Translations under genes and position numbers: made by a program | In this document: positions 1-12,200 of the stretch, in pieces | Numbering within the stretch: the first letter of the stretch is position 1 | How the letters are laid out: each line of letters opens with the position of its first letter | NCBI RefSeq assembly: GCF_003096195.1 | Contig: NZ_CP023004.1 | Location: 1 to 37,298, forward strand | DNA from: Ereboglobus luteus | GTDB taxonomy: Bacteria; Verrucomicrobiota; Verrucomicrobiia; Opitutales; Opitutaceae | Direction: 5' to 3' | DNA: 37,298 bases | Notes under the pieces: generated by a model | What the model was told of the DNA's origin: nothing | Database searches by the model: none | Seen by the model: only the letters and a program-made list of their open reading frames with translations

Positions 1-998
1 CGATGGTGTTGTTAAAGCGGTAGGTCTCATAGGCGTTGGCGTTAAGACTGATGCCGAGACGGTTTCCTAGGAAGGCCTCGGAATAATATACGTTGGCGCC
101 CGGCGACCAAGAACGGGCGGGGGAACGGTTGCCGGGGGCACGGGATCCCAGTCAAGCGCGGCGGTGTTGAGTCCCATGCTGGTATCGATGCGGATGCGGC
201 GGCCTTTCTGGTCGAAGGCGTTTTTTGAAATCATGTTGATAACGCCGCCGTTGGCATTGGCCGGCGAGGAGGGCGGCGGCGATTTGTAAACCTCGATACT
301 TTCGATGGAGGCAATGGAGAAGTTTTTCAGGGCGACGCCGCGCTCGGTGCTGGTCTCGGATTGGTGGAGCTGTTGGCAAATTCGTTGCCATCGACACTCA
401 TGGTGCCCTGGTCGGAGCCGATGCCGCGGATGGAGAAACTGCCGACATCCTCGCCAGCGTAGTCAACGAAGATGCCGGGGAGATTTTTCAAAAGTTCGCC
501 CGCGTTTGTGTCGATGAGGTTGCCGAAGGCGTCCGTGGCAACGACGTTTTTCATAACGTCGGACTGGCGCTGACGCTGCACGGCGGCCGACTGGCCCTCG
601 CGCTCGGAGGAAACGACAAATTTTTCGAGAAGGTAAACGTCAGAGCTCATCACAAACTCGACATGAACAGCGACCCGGACTCGATGGTGACGGTCTTGGT
701 TTGGTCGTCCAGGTCAACGTAGGCTACGCGCACGGTGTGCTCGCCGGGCGCGAGATTGCCAATGCGGAAGGTGCCGTCGCTTTCCGTGAGGACGGGCGTG
801 CCCTGCGAATCAACAAACACCTGGGCGCTGGCAAGCGCGACACCGGTCTTGGCGCTGCTCACCTTGCCGGTAACGACACCTGTGGTCTGGGCCTGGGCTT
901 GAGCGGTAGTGAGCCAAAAGCGTGAAACACAAAAAGCGTTGCGACGATAGCAAACGGAATTGCCGAATTCCGGCGACGCAAACGGCGGCGCAAAACAT
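1..998 (-). CDS. TonB-dependent receptor, N-terminal part (runs off window start)
   Basis: Outer-membrane receptor that would import oligosaccharides using TonB energy. Restoring the frame gives a signal peptide (RFLCFTLLALTTAQAQAQ), a carboxypeptidase-regulatory-like beta-sandwich (GKVSSAKTGVALASAQVFVD, then SDGTFRIGNLAPGEHTVRVA), the TonB-box-like segment DVYLLEKFVVSSEREGQ and the plug domain (DTNAGELLKNLPGIFVD, FSIRGIGSDQGTMSVDGNE, IESIEVYKSPPPSSPANANG, GGVINMISKNAFD). The beta-barrel lies beyond position 1. The frame breaks near 143, 358, 675 and 912; each is repaired by one extra base in a short run. ATG at 998 is the most plausible start, giving Met-Phe-Cys-Ala then a hydrophobic stretch. 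No SusD-like partner is visible. It lies downstream of the repeat surface protein on the same strand. Family assignment is firm; the substrate is inferred from neighbours only. Confidence 0.85.
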
Positions 999-999
999 G

Positions 1000-3900
1000 A
1001 ACTCCGCCGAGGAGCGCGAGCACAAGCAAATACCAAAGGCCGGGGGCGCCGCCGCCGTTTCCGTCGCTGATGCCGTTTCCGGAGGGCTGCTGCGAGGGCG
1101 CCATTCACGGTGAGGGAAACGGGAGTGCTTTCACCGAGCCCATCGGGTTGGTGGCTTGCACGCTGTAACGGCCGGCGTCGGTGCGCGTGACGGAGCTGAT
1201 TGTGAGCGCAGATTCGGTCGCGCCAGCAATCGCCACGCCGTCCTTATACCATTGATAGGTCGGTATGGGCGCCGGAAGCGACTGCTGTAAAGATGGCGCC
1301 CCGGCCCTCGTCAACCGTTTGCGCCTTGGGCAGTGTCGTGAAGTAGGGGCCGGCCTGAAGAACGCGGACAATGTGGTTGCCGGTGTCGAGGACGTAGATT
1401 TCGCCCGAGACCGAATCGATTGTTATGCCGCCGGGGCGTTGAGCGTGGAGTCCTCGCCCGAACCGTCTTGCGAGCCGCTGCTGCCCGCCATGCCGGCAAA
1501 GGTGGAAACAGTGCCGGCAACGGTGTCGATGACACGAATGGTGTTGTTGCCGGTATCGGCCACATAGATGACACCCGCGGCGTCGACGGCGAGCGACTCG
1601 GGTGTGTTAAAGGTGGCGATGCTTGTCGAGCCGTTGGCACTGCCTGTCGAGCCCGCGATGCCGGCGACCGTTTCAACAACTCCGGTGGAGAGTTCGATGC
1701 GACGGATCATGCTGTTGCCCGTATCGGCAACGTAGAGGCAGGAGCAGTCGGCATTGATCGCGATCCCCATGGGCAAGTCGAAGCCGGCGGCCGCGCCCGT
1801 GGCATTGGCCGTGCCGGGCGTGCCGCTGGCACCGGCGACGAGCGCGGTCTCGCAGGTGGCGGTGTTTGATTTTGACGATGGTATGGTCGCCGGTATTTGC
1901 CACGTATAGATTACCAGAGGCGTCGATGACGAGACCGGTTGGCGCGTTGAGCGCGGGCGTGCCGGCAAGCACAAGCGTGGTCGCGACACCGGTGGCAATG
2001 TCGATTTTGACAATGCCATTTGCTCCGGTGTTGGCGACATAGAGGGCCGCGCCCGCGGCATCAATGACAACGGAAGCCGGGGCGTTGAGACCGGTGGCGA
2101 AGGTGGAGACGGTGCCGTCGGTCGCAATTTTGCGAATGGAACCGTTGCCGGTGTCGGCGACGTAGAGATTGCCGTTCTGATCGGCGACGCCGGCTCCGGG
2201 CGTGTTAAAACGCGCGTCGGAGGAAGGGCCGTCGGCCGAGCCGGGCGAGCCCGCCGAGCCGGCGAGCGTGGTGAGCGCCGAGGAACCGTTGATTGTGAAA
2301 GTGACCTGCTTGGTGCCGGGGCCGGTGGTGTTCATTGCAATGAGACTCACAAGATAGGAACCGCTGGCCTCGGGCGTGCCGCTGATAACACCGGTCGAGG
2401 TGTTGACCGAAAGTCCGGGAGGCAGGTTGATGGCGGCAAAGGTCGTGGGCGAGTGCTCCGCGACAATCGAATAGGTGAAGGGTGTGCCTACCATGCCGAT
2501 CGCGGAATCCGCGCCGCCGATGACAGGCGGGTGGATGACCACGACGACATTGAGCGTGGCGGCGCCTGTGCCGGCGTCGTTGGTCGCCTGCATCAAGGCT
2601 TGATAGGTGCCGGTAGTGACAAAAGTGCCGGAGATGACACCCGTGACCGGATCAAGGACAACGGTGGACGGAAACGCCATGATGTCCCCGGTGGCAACGG
2701 TGTTGTCCAAGCCGTAACTCGCGGGACTGTTGGTCGCGACGATTTGATGACTGAACAATTGGTATTGGGTTTGTGTCACGCTCTCCTTGGTAATTTCCGG
2801 CTTTGGCAATGATACGACGAGCTCGAGCGCGGCGGTGCCGGTGCCGGCGATGTTGCTGGCAAAGAGCGTGACCTCGCTTGTTCCGAGCGTCTTGGCCTTG
2901 CCGGTGATCTGGCCGGTCACGGTGTTGATCTCCAAGCCGGCGGGCAACCCGGTGGCGTTGAATGCAGTGGGATTGTTGTCCGCCTCGATTGCATAAACAT
3001 AAGTCGCGTTTATGACGGCGACGCTGCGCGCCGCGCTTGTGATGACGGGCGCGGGAGGCAGGGTCGCGTAGGAAATGACCGTAAGCGTTTCGGTGGTGAT
3101 TCCGGAATCGTTGCTGGCGGTCAGCGTGATCGCATAGGTGCCCGCCGCGAGCGTGCCGCTGATGATATTGGTTGACGGATCGTAGGAAAGGCCGGCGGGC
3201 AAATCGGTGGCATTGAGTTGCGTGGGATTCGACGGGTCACTAGTCGCCGTGAGCGTGTAGGTAAAAGCATCGCCCGTCATGACGTCTGCCTTGAGCGGAC
3301 TGGTTATGACTGCCTTGGCAACCTCGCCGCCGGCGATAATGACCTGAACCTTGGACCCGACGATGACTATATCGGCCGTGATTGCGGGGTCGGCCGGGTA
3401 GGACCATGTGAAGGTGGGCGAACCGGTGATGTTGCCATCGGCCTCGAGGATGGTGTGAGTGCCGTTAATGAGCCTGACACCCTCGGGCACAACCGGTGTG
3501 ACAGTCATCCGTGTCGAGCCGAGCGCGACCGAGCCCCTGACGGCAAGACCGGAAATCGTGGCCTCCTCATCGGATGCGAAGACAAGAGTGGAATCATCGG
3601 CATAGGTGACATTGCCTGCGACAACACCGGTGCCGCCAAACGCCGCGGAGCCGGATACCGTGACAGCAGTCGTGCCTGAAAATTCGCCGGTCAGGTAAAG
3701 CATACCCGCGGAAACCATCGTGGGGCCGGTGTGGGTGCTCTTGCCGCTGAGTGTAAAGCGGCCGGTGCCAACCTTGATCAAACCGGCGGGATTGCTTGCC
3801 GTTTTGTTCTCAATGGCCCCGTTGAAAACCGTGTCGAGGTTTTTTCCGCCGATCTGGTAGTGCGTATACATGGGAGCGGTGGTGGCCTCGCGACTGACCA

Positions 3901-6900
3901 GTCTCTCAGTGGTTCCGCTGCTGGAAAGCGCGCCAATGACAACCGTGCCCGAAACGCAACTTTGCCTGTGGGGTTCGATGTAGGCGTTGTCGAGAACGAT
4001 GCTGGTGTTGGCCCACTCGGTGCCCTTGAATGCCGAGTAGCCGTTGGTGCCATTGAGCGGGCGCACCCAGCGTTGCGTGGACGACGCGGTGTTGACGCGC
4101 AGTTCCCCTGAGAATTCGCTGAAGGTATCGACAAACAACTCGATATTGCTGCCGGCGGTGATCGTGAGAGTGCCCGAACTCTTATGGGGCTGGCGAAACG
4201 CGTGGTGCGATTGGTTCTGATCCCGCCCGTGCTACCCTCCGGAACATAGATCGGCTGCTCGAAAAGGAGCGTGACGCTTGCCGTGCTGTCCAGCGCAAGC
4301 GTGCCGCCCGTCAGCACAACCGGCCCGTAGCCGGAAAGCAAATAGGACGTGGTGGATGATAGAGTTTCAGCATGCCCTCCTGCAGCGTGCTCGTGCCGGA
4401 GAATGCCGCGTGCGTGCCGGAAAATGCCAGCGTGCCAATGCCTTTTTTTACAATGGGAATGTCGCCGGAGAGTCCGCCGCCTGAGCCGGGATCAATTGTC
4501 AAATCGCGCGCGGACACATCGACAGTGAGCGACGCGGGGGTGATGATTCCGGAAATGCTCACGGTGCCGCTGGCCGAGGTGTCGTTAAAGAGCACGCGGT
4601 CGCCATCGGCATAATTGGTGGCCGAGCTCGCGCCGGTCATGATCCAGTTGGTCGTGGTTTTGTCCCATGTGTCGTCAACGGAGCCGGTCCAAACGAGCGT
4701 GCCCGCCTCGACAGGGGCGATGATGGAGATCACGAGCGTGGCAGTGCCGTCGCCGTAGCTGTTGCTCGCGGTGAGCGTGACACGGGTGCCGCGGCGGCGG
4801 TGAGCGTGCCGGTGATGCGACCGCTGGCGTCGATGGAAAGCCCTCGGGCAGCGGCTCGGCCGCGAAGGAGGTGGGCGTGTTGGTCGCCGTGATTTGGTAG
4901 TCGAATGGCTGGCCCAGCGTGCCCGTCACGACGAGTTCGCTGGTGATGGCGGGCGCGAGCGAATACACGGTCAATTCAAGCGTTTTCGTGTCGGAGCCGA
5001 CGAGGTTTGACGCGGTGAGGGTGATGTTGCTCGTGCCGGTGACAGTCGGCGTGCCGGAGATCTCACGAGTCTCCGAGTCGAAGCTAAGTCCCGAGGGCAA
5101 GCCGGTGGCGGCGAACGTTGTCGGTTCGCCGGTCGCAGTGAGCGTGTAGGAAAAGGGTTCGTCCACCAGGGCGGTTGCGGTGGTCGCGCTGGTGATCACA
5201 GGGACGGAGTAAGCGCTAAGTGTGAGCGTGGCAGTGCCGGTGCCGACAGCGTTGGTTGCGCCAAGTTCGATGATGCTCGTGCCCGAGGACAAAATTGTGC
5301 CGGAGATGAGGCCGCTCGCCGAGGCGATTGACAGGTCGGCAGGCAATGGGCTGGCGGAGTAACCCGTGGGATATTCCGTAGCGACGATTTGATATTAAAC
5401 CTCGCCAACCGTGCCCGTGACCTCGAGTGAACTGGTGATGGCCGGCACATTGCCGGGAGGCGGCGGCTCGGAGATGGTGATTTCGAGTATCTTGGAATCG
5501 GAGCCGCCAAGATTGGTTTGCCGAGATGGTGACATTGCTCGTGCCGGCGGCTGTCGCCGTGCCGGAGATGACGCCGCTGGCGGTGTTGATACTCAGCCCC
5601 GAGGGTAAGCCAATCGCATCATAACTCGCGGGATTGTTGCTCGCGACGATGGTGTAAGTGAAGGCTTCGCCAATCGTGCCGCTCGCGTGAGCAGGCTGGT
5701 GATGACCGGCGGTCAGGAAGCGATGCGGTTATTTCCACGGTTATGGTGTTGGCGTCCTGGCCGAGAACAGCCGACACGCCCGTGCCCGAGTAAACCCAGG
5801 AAAGCGTCGGCGCGCCGGTGATGCCGCCGGCGGCGCGGAGCAACGTGTAGGTGCGGAAACGAGCAAGCCGCCCTCGGGGACGACCGGCGAGATGTCGAGT
5901 GTGGAACCAAGCGTGACGGAGCCCGCTACATCCATGCCGAGGAGCGAACCGGATGCAACCGCGGTGGACAAAAGCGTGGCGCCGTCGGCGTAAGTGACAT
6001 TGCCGGCGACCGTGCCGGAACCGCCGAAGGCCGCGCTGGTGGAAACACTGACCGCGCTGGCACCGGCAAGCTGGCCGGTGACATGGAGCGCGCCGGCGCT
6101 GATGGTGGTCGCGCCGGTATAGGTATGGGCATTTGTGAGCGTGAGCATGCCCGTGCCGACTTTGGTGAGCGCGGCATTGGTCTCGATGGAACCGGCGTAT
6201 GAAGTGTCGAGGTTTTTGCCGCCAATCTCATAGGTGACAAGTCCGTTGCTTCCGCCAAGAAGTTTTGCACTCGCACTCGATCCGGCGAGAGAACCGATGG
6301 CCATGGTGTTTCCATACGAAGCCGTGTTCGGCAAAAGACCCACGGAGCCATCAATGACAAGAGCGGTGTTTGTCCAGCTCGTTCCCGGAACGGCGACCGG
6401 CTGGGCGGAAGAAAGTTTGTTCAAACCTATGCGCGCGGTGCCCGAACCGGCCAAGCGCAATTCGCCGCTGAATCCAGTGAAGTCGTTTTGAAAATCCCCG
6501 GGAAACCGTGGTATTGATATTCAGAATCAAGGTTCCGGAACCAAGCACACCACCGTTGAGTGCAAAACGGTTTGGCGTGGTGATCTCGCCCGTCACTCCC
6601 GCCGGCACGGTGAAAGATTGATCGAGGTTTGGCTGGTTGCTGTTTGACGCCGCGGTGAGCGAATAGGTTCCGCCGGCGAAGACGATCGGTCCCGTGCACA
6701 TGACGATATTTGATGCCGGGGCATAGTTCGGAATATGCCTGCCTCAATGGTGACCGTGCCGCTGAAGCCGGTATTCGTCGCCGAAAAAATAAGCGCGCCC
6801 ATGCTGCTTTGCGCAGAGGAATATTGCCGTTGATGCCAAAGCCCGATGCGGGCGCAAAGGTCAGATCGCGTGTCACATCAACCGTGATCGCCGAGGGTGT

Positions 6901-7188
6901 AACCGCGCCGGGGATGTTGATGGTGTCGGTCGTCGAGGTATTGTCGAAAGTGACGGCCGTCGCCAGCGGCGAAGGCTGCGGGAGCAGCACCGTTGATCCA
7001 GTTGGATGTGGGGTGTCCCAGTTGCCATCGACATCGCCCGTCCAAACAAGATCCGCGGCCTTCAATCCCGCTTGGAAACAACCAAGCGCCACGGCAAACG
7101 AGCTCACGATCATGCGCAGGCGTTTTTGGTGTGAGGCGGTCGCAACGTGTCTGAACGTGCGTGTCGGATGGATGGGTTCGTTGTGCAT
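1000..7188 (-). CDS. Giant secreted repeat protein: two beta-strand-repeat domains, He_PIG modules, NHL propeller, Ig domain, C-terminal anchor
   Basis: About 2060 residues once frames are restored. Order: signal peptide (MIVSSFAVALGCFQAGLKAA); first autotransporter-associated beta-strand domain (about 7100-5750); four to five He_PIG domains (5700-4740, PVITS...GTPFxY...LPxGLS...GxISGTP pattern); second beta-strand domain (4720-3330, starting GTLVWTGSVDDTWD); four He_PIG domains (3330-2290); six NHL repeats (2280-1350, LYVADTGN-type blades); one Ig domain (PTYQWYKDGVAIAG); and a GGGAPGLWYLLVLALLGG membrane tail followed by arginines. No enzyme domain is visible, unlike its paralogue at 9213-14080. 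Start choice: ATG 7188 keeps the distance to the shared upstream palindrome equal to that paralogue; ATG 7209 is possible. At least fifteen frame breaks, for example near 1095, 1130, 1867, 4185, 4350, 4793, 4845, 5515 and 6490. The stop is unclear and the end approximate. Probably a cell-surface adhesin or glycan-binding scaffold. Confidence 0.75.
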
Positions 7189-7264
7189 GGATTTGTGAAA
7201 TGGGGACATGGCGAACTAAAACGTGAAAGGGGAATGGCAGGGTTGGGTGCAGTATTTGCTTAGG

Positions 7265-7308
7265 ATACCAAATGAAGTAAGAGATACCGCATCCCTATTT
7301 TTAGGGAT
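7265..7308 (-). promoter_or_regulatory. Candidate operator/promoter of the giant repeat-protein gene
   Basis: The 18-bp inverted repeat ATCCCTATTTTTAGGGAT at 7291-7308 (7-bp arms, 4-bp centre) is followed on the minus strand by TGCGG and, 18 bp from the palindrome, by TTTGGTAT (7265-7272). The same three elements with identical spacing occur at 14159-14202. The palindrome begins 103 bp upstream of ATG 7188, against 105 bp for the paralogue. TATCCT within the conserved box could be a -10 element. The proposed regulator is the NarL-type protein encoded at 17327-17959; this is inference. Confidence 0.55.
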
Positions 7309-7392
7309 CTTGCCGATGATTTTTTTATTTAGTCCGCACCCAGGGCAGCACGCCTAAAATAATCCATGGAAAAACACTGCAAAATTATGCTA

Positions 7393-9194
7393 TCATTGCG
7401 GCACTTCCAAGCGCAGATAATCATACATGATGTTTTTAGCCACGGCGTTGGCGCTTGGTGTTCGAGGGCGATTTCGTTTTGCCCTTCGCGCAGCCAGTCC
7501 GCGGGGAATCGCACGTCGCGCCGCGGTGTATTGGCCGTGGATGCCGGCGCGCATCATCGCGTGTCTTTCGGCAAATCGCGCACGATGGCGGCCTCGCGCC
7601 CGTTGACGAGGACGCGCAGGATGCTGTGTGCGCCCCGGCAATCGCGAGGTGCAGCACGGCGTCGCCGCCGCCGGTCGATATGGATTGTCGCAGTCAAATA
7701 GATTCGCCATGTGGCGCCGCGATACGTGCCGTCGGGCTGGATGCGCGCGATTTGCGCATAGTTCCAGTCGCGACGGGGGATCGCTTTTGCCGATGATGTA
7801 GGTGATGTCGTTTGGAAAGTCTTTCGGATACTCGAGCCACAGTCCCCATCGACGGTGATTGTCGCCATGACGAAATTCCCGCGCCGTGCGGTCGGGCGTG
7901 CCGATTTCCCAGAGCTGACGTCCGTGGCGCACCGGCGTCCAGATGAGATCGCCGAGCGCGGTTGTCGCTCCGGGATTCACGGCGATGTCGTCGCGGCGAA
8001 ACTCGCCAAGCACGCCGTCAACAATGCGTAGAGCGTGTGGTTTCCGGCGCGGACGGAGGGGATGTGGAAATTTCCTCGCGCATCGGCGCGCGTCCAATAC
8101 TGGTAGTTGCGCGCCTGCCGCTGCCAGTCGGGCGACGGCTCGGCGAGACCGACCCACGCGTTCGCGGCGTTGGCGGCGGGCGACTGCGGATCGCGAACAA
8201 CAAGGCGTCCGCCGACCGCGCCGCGCTCGGCGGCTTTTGCGAAAGCGGGATGATCGAGCCAGGGCGCGGCCATGCGGCGCGCTCCGCCGCGGCCTGGCGT
8301 TCGGCGTCGGCGCGAAGCGCGGCGGGGTCAGCGTTTCGTTGAGATAAAGCATCCAGGGGCCGTAAACTTTTGCCATGCGCGACCGGCGGGGGCGATTGTG
8401 TTCGGCGCGCCGTAGTGCGAGCACGCGAGGATTTTCAGGAGAATGCGCTGCCAGTGCGCGGTGTTGTGCTGGCGCGTGGGACCGCCGTTTTGGTCCTCGG
8501 TGCTGCCGTAAATAATCCAGCAGCCGAGGCGGGAGTTGCCGCCAATCCAGCCGTGCGCATAGTGCCCGCCGGCATCGGTGAAGTAGTGATATTTGTCGGT
8601 GATTTGATTCTTCCACGGGCCGCCGGTGAAACGCATGGATTCTTCGGGCCGAGAATTTCAAAAGGCGTGTCGGCCGGGGAAGTTCGCGAAAACGGTCGGC
8701 ATCGACGGCAATGGTATCGAAAAGTTTGTCGCTGACTCGCGAAACAAAACGCGCCTGCGCCATGGTGAACGCGGCGCGGTCCGCCGGATGAGTGAAGACG
8801 GCGAACATGCGCAGCGCGCGCTCGCCGGGGAGCATCACATAGTGGAGCGCGACGTCGATTTCGCCGCGGCCGTTTTGGGCAAAACGAGCTCGGCTTTTTG
8901 TCCGGCATTTTTTGCGGGATCGGCGGCGATGGTGAGCGCCGGACGCGCGAGGTGATTATTTTTTCCGGTGTGCCAGTCGAGATAACTGGGCGAGGCGAGG
9001 ACGGCGCGCTCACCGAGGCTGAATTGCGCGAGGTTGCCCGTGGCGCGGTCAATCTCGGCGCGAACAAGACCGTTGGAGAGGATGATCGTCTTGTCGTGCC
9101 GCTCAAGCGTCACAAGCCCGGTTGCAACGGCGGCTGCGCAAAGCGACTGGCAAGCGAACAGGATTGTGACGACAAGAAGCGGCAGGTGGCGCAT
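7393..9194 (-). CDS. Rhamnogalacturonan endolyase, polysaccharide lyase family 4
   Basis: Cleaves the rhamnose-galacturonate linkage of the rhamnogalacturonan-I backbone by beta-elimination. About 600 residues with the three-domain PL4 layout. The N-terminal lyase domain starts after a signal peptide (MRHLPLLVVTILFACQSLCA) and includes MRFTGGPWKNQITDKYHYF, GWIGGNSRLGCWIIYGSTED, GGPTRQHNTAHW and KVYGPWMLYLNE. A fibronectin-III-like domain follows (GGRLVVRDPQ, WVGLAEPSPDWQRQARNYQY, FHIPSVRAGNHTLYAL), then a carbohydrate-binding-like beta-sandwich (LIWTPVRHGRQLWEIGTPDR, RWGLWLEYPKDFPNDITYII, MYDYLRLEV at the end). At least eight single-base frame breaks, for example near 8372, 8643, 8675 and 8862, each fixed by one base in or beside a run (AAA to AAAA at 8862). 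It starts 18 bp after the PL9 gene stop, so the two are probably co-transcribed. Exported; probably acts in the periplasm or outside the cell. Confidence 0.88.
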
Positions 9195-9212
9195 GGCTTT
9201 AATCGGAGTGGA

Positions 9213-12200
9213 TCAGGCTGTCCGCAAACGGCGGAGCGCGGCAAGGATCGTGAGCGCGACGAGGTAGAGGAGACCCGGCGCGCCGCCGCCCCCGCCCCCA
9301 CCCTTGTCGGTGTCGTCACCGGTCGGCGGCGGAGCGGTTGTGCCGGTGTTGGTGCCACTGGTAGAGGCGGTTATTGTCAGCGTGGCGGTGTTGCTGACGA
9401 TCCCACCCATTTCATTGGAAACTAAAACGGAATAAGCACCGACATCCGCCTGCTGCACATTTGTTATGATGTGAGAATAAGCGGTCGCACTGGAGATGAT
9501 CTCACCGTCCTTCTGCCATTGGTAGGCGGGGTTTGGCGCGCCTATGGCAAGGACAGTGAAGGTGGCGGTGGCACCGGTGGCGACGATTCTGTTTTCCGGG
9601 TGGCCGAGAATGCGCGGACTGTCGAGAAACACGCGAATGGTGCTGTTGCCAGTGTCGGCCACGTAGATATCGCCCGTAGTGCTGTCAGTCGTGATGGAGG
9701 CGGGGAGTCGAGACGCGCATCGGAATCGATGCCGTCGGACGAACCGGGACTTCCTGCAAGGCCGGCGCTGGTGACAACCTCCCCGGAAACGATGTCGAAA
9801 CGACGGATGGTGTGATTGCCTGTGTCAGCGATGTAAAGGTTGCCGGCTGAGTCGGCGGCGAGTCCCTTGGGTTGATTAAAACGAGCGTCTGCTGCAAGGC
9901 CGTCGGCGGTGCCGCTCACACCAAGCCGCCCGGCGACCGTGCTGATGGTGCCGCTGGCCGGATCGATTTTCCGGATGGCATTGTTGAGCGTGTCGGCAAC
10001 GTAGAGTTGCCCGTCGGAGCCGAGAATGATGCCGGCGGGAGCGTTGAGGCGAGCGGTCGTGAAATCACCATCGCTCGCGCCGGATGTGTCGAGCGCACCG
10101 GCGGCGATGGTGGCTGTGCTTGCGCCGGCGGCTAGTTTAAAAACGACGTGACGCTGGGTGCTGGCGATATAAAGATTACCCGCGGTGTCGCAAGCGAGCC
10201 CGCCGGGTTGCGCGATTCCCGAGGTGAGCGTGGTGACTTGGCGAGTCGAGAGGTTGAGTGAGAGGATGGCGTTGTTGCCGGTGTCGGCAATGATGAGCGC
10301 GCCGCCACCGCCGACGGCGAGCGCGGCGGGTTGCGAGAACGTGGAACCGATTGGCGTGATTGTGGAAACATTGCCGCGCGGATCAATGGCGCGAATGGCG
10401 TTGTTGAGCGTGTCGGCGATGTAGAGATTGCCGTTGGGATGCGCGACGAGGGCTCCGGGAGAATTAAAACGCGCGACCGTAACGGCGCCGTTCGCAGCAC
10501 CCGTGGTTTGGGCGAGTCCCGCGAGAACGACAAGCGCGGACTGTCCATTGATGGTTATCGTGATCTGCTTTTCGGTGGATCCTATCGCATTGGTTGCGGT
10601 GATGGTAATGGTGAAGACGCCGGTTACTGCCGGTGTTCCGCTGATGACGCCCGTGGCCGGATCGAGGGCAAGTCCGGCAGGCAAATCATCGGCGGCAAAC
10701 GTCACGGGCGAGCTGCTGGTGATCGCTATCGTGTAATTGAAGGACGCCCCCGCGACGCCGTTGATATTGATTTCATCACCTCCGGTAAAAATGGGCGCGG
10801 TGGGCGCGGTAATGGTAAGGGTGAGGGTGGCGGTGGCGGTTCCCTGTTCGTTGGTTGCGGAAAGCGTCACATTGAATAATCCCGCAACCGTGGGTGTGCC
10901 ACTGATGACGCCGGTCGTGGTGTCAATGACGAGGCCGGCGGGCAGGCTTGCGGCCGCGTAGCCGGTCGCGTCGTTGAGCGCGGTGATGGTGTAGGTGAAT
11001 GCAACGCCTTGCGCGGCCGACGCGGTGAGCTCGCTTGTGATGACGGGCGCGGTGTTCTCATGCGCACCGATGTCGGGCGCAAGTCCGGCATAGGGAAGGC
11101 CGACATCAATGCCGGCGTCAATCAGGGCGCTGCCGAGTTTGGGTTTTAGGAAGGTGATGTCCGGCAGGTCGCCGTTGGCCTTGCGGGGAAGCGTCGTGAG
11201 TTGAGTGAAATCGACGCTTTCGAATTCGGTGTCGGCGAGTTGCGCGGGTTCGGCGGCAGTCGGGATGGCGTTGTGATCCATCGTGTTTCCGGTGTCGGCG
11301 AGGTTGCTGAGTATCCTGTTCAGCGGGTTTCCATGGCTGAGGTTGTTACGGATGACATGATCGGTGCCGGGAACATCAACGCCCGGTTGGTTCGGATCGG
11401 CATTAGGTTGATAGCCGAGGAAATTATAATCGGAGCTGTTTTGATAAGCACTGTTGTTATACCAATCGATGCCGCCGGGGTGATGATTGGCGTAGAAGCC
11501 GCGTTTGTTTTTGACGGCGATGCTGTTGCGCACGGTGTTGCGAGGGATGGGATTGGGGACGTCGGATTTTGCGATACCGTAGCCGCCTGCCTTGAAACCG
11601 GTGCCGTCGCCGCGGGAGACGCCGTCCTTGCTGTAACCGTTGTAAAGGGCCCAGCAGTTTTCAAAAACGACGGATTGGTTTTGGTTGATGCAGTCGAATC
11701 CGTCGTCGCTGTTATACCAGGCGCGGCAGCCGCGGAAGATGTTGCCCGCGCCGTTTCCGTGGCAGCCAAAGCCGTCCACGTTTCCACCCGCGCCGCCCTC
11801 GGAAACGTCGTCCCAGTTGTTGTAGGCGTCGCAGTTGAGCACGAGGTTTCGCGCGGCGCTGCCGGACATGTAAACACCGATGGCCTTGCCGTCGTGCATG
11901 GAGAGGCGCTCGAGGATGTTGTCGTTGCCGGTGACCTCAAAGCAGATGGATTGGGTGTGCGTGGTGATGTTCACTTGCACGCCGATGACTTCGAGGCCGC
12001 GAATGTGTATCCAGGAGCCTTTAAGACTGAAGACGTGGATTCGGTATCCGGCAGGATTGACCGCGCTCATGTCAAAAACGGGCTTTTCGTCCTGATACGC
12101 GGCGTAGGTGATCGGGCTGCCGCTTGATCCGCTTTTGGTGAGGTCGGTGACGTAGGCGAAAACGCCGCTGTATGCCGCGATCTGCGAGTCCTGCATGGCA

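Noticed and set aside
1..9710. Programmed ribosomal frameshifting as an explanation for the broken frames
   Set aside because: There are too many breaks, in unrelated genes, without slippery heptamers or downstream structures; one-base losses in runs fit consensus error better.
11201..12127. A 308-codon open frame on the plus strand opposite the PL9 domain
   Set aside because: Antisense to the conserved PL9 beta-helix and without recognisable features.
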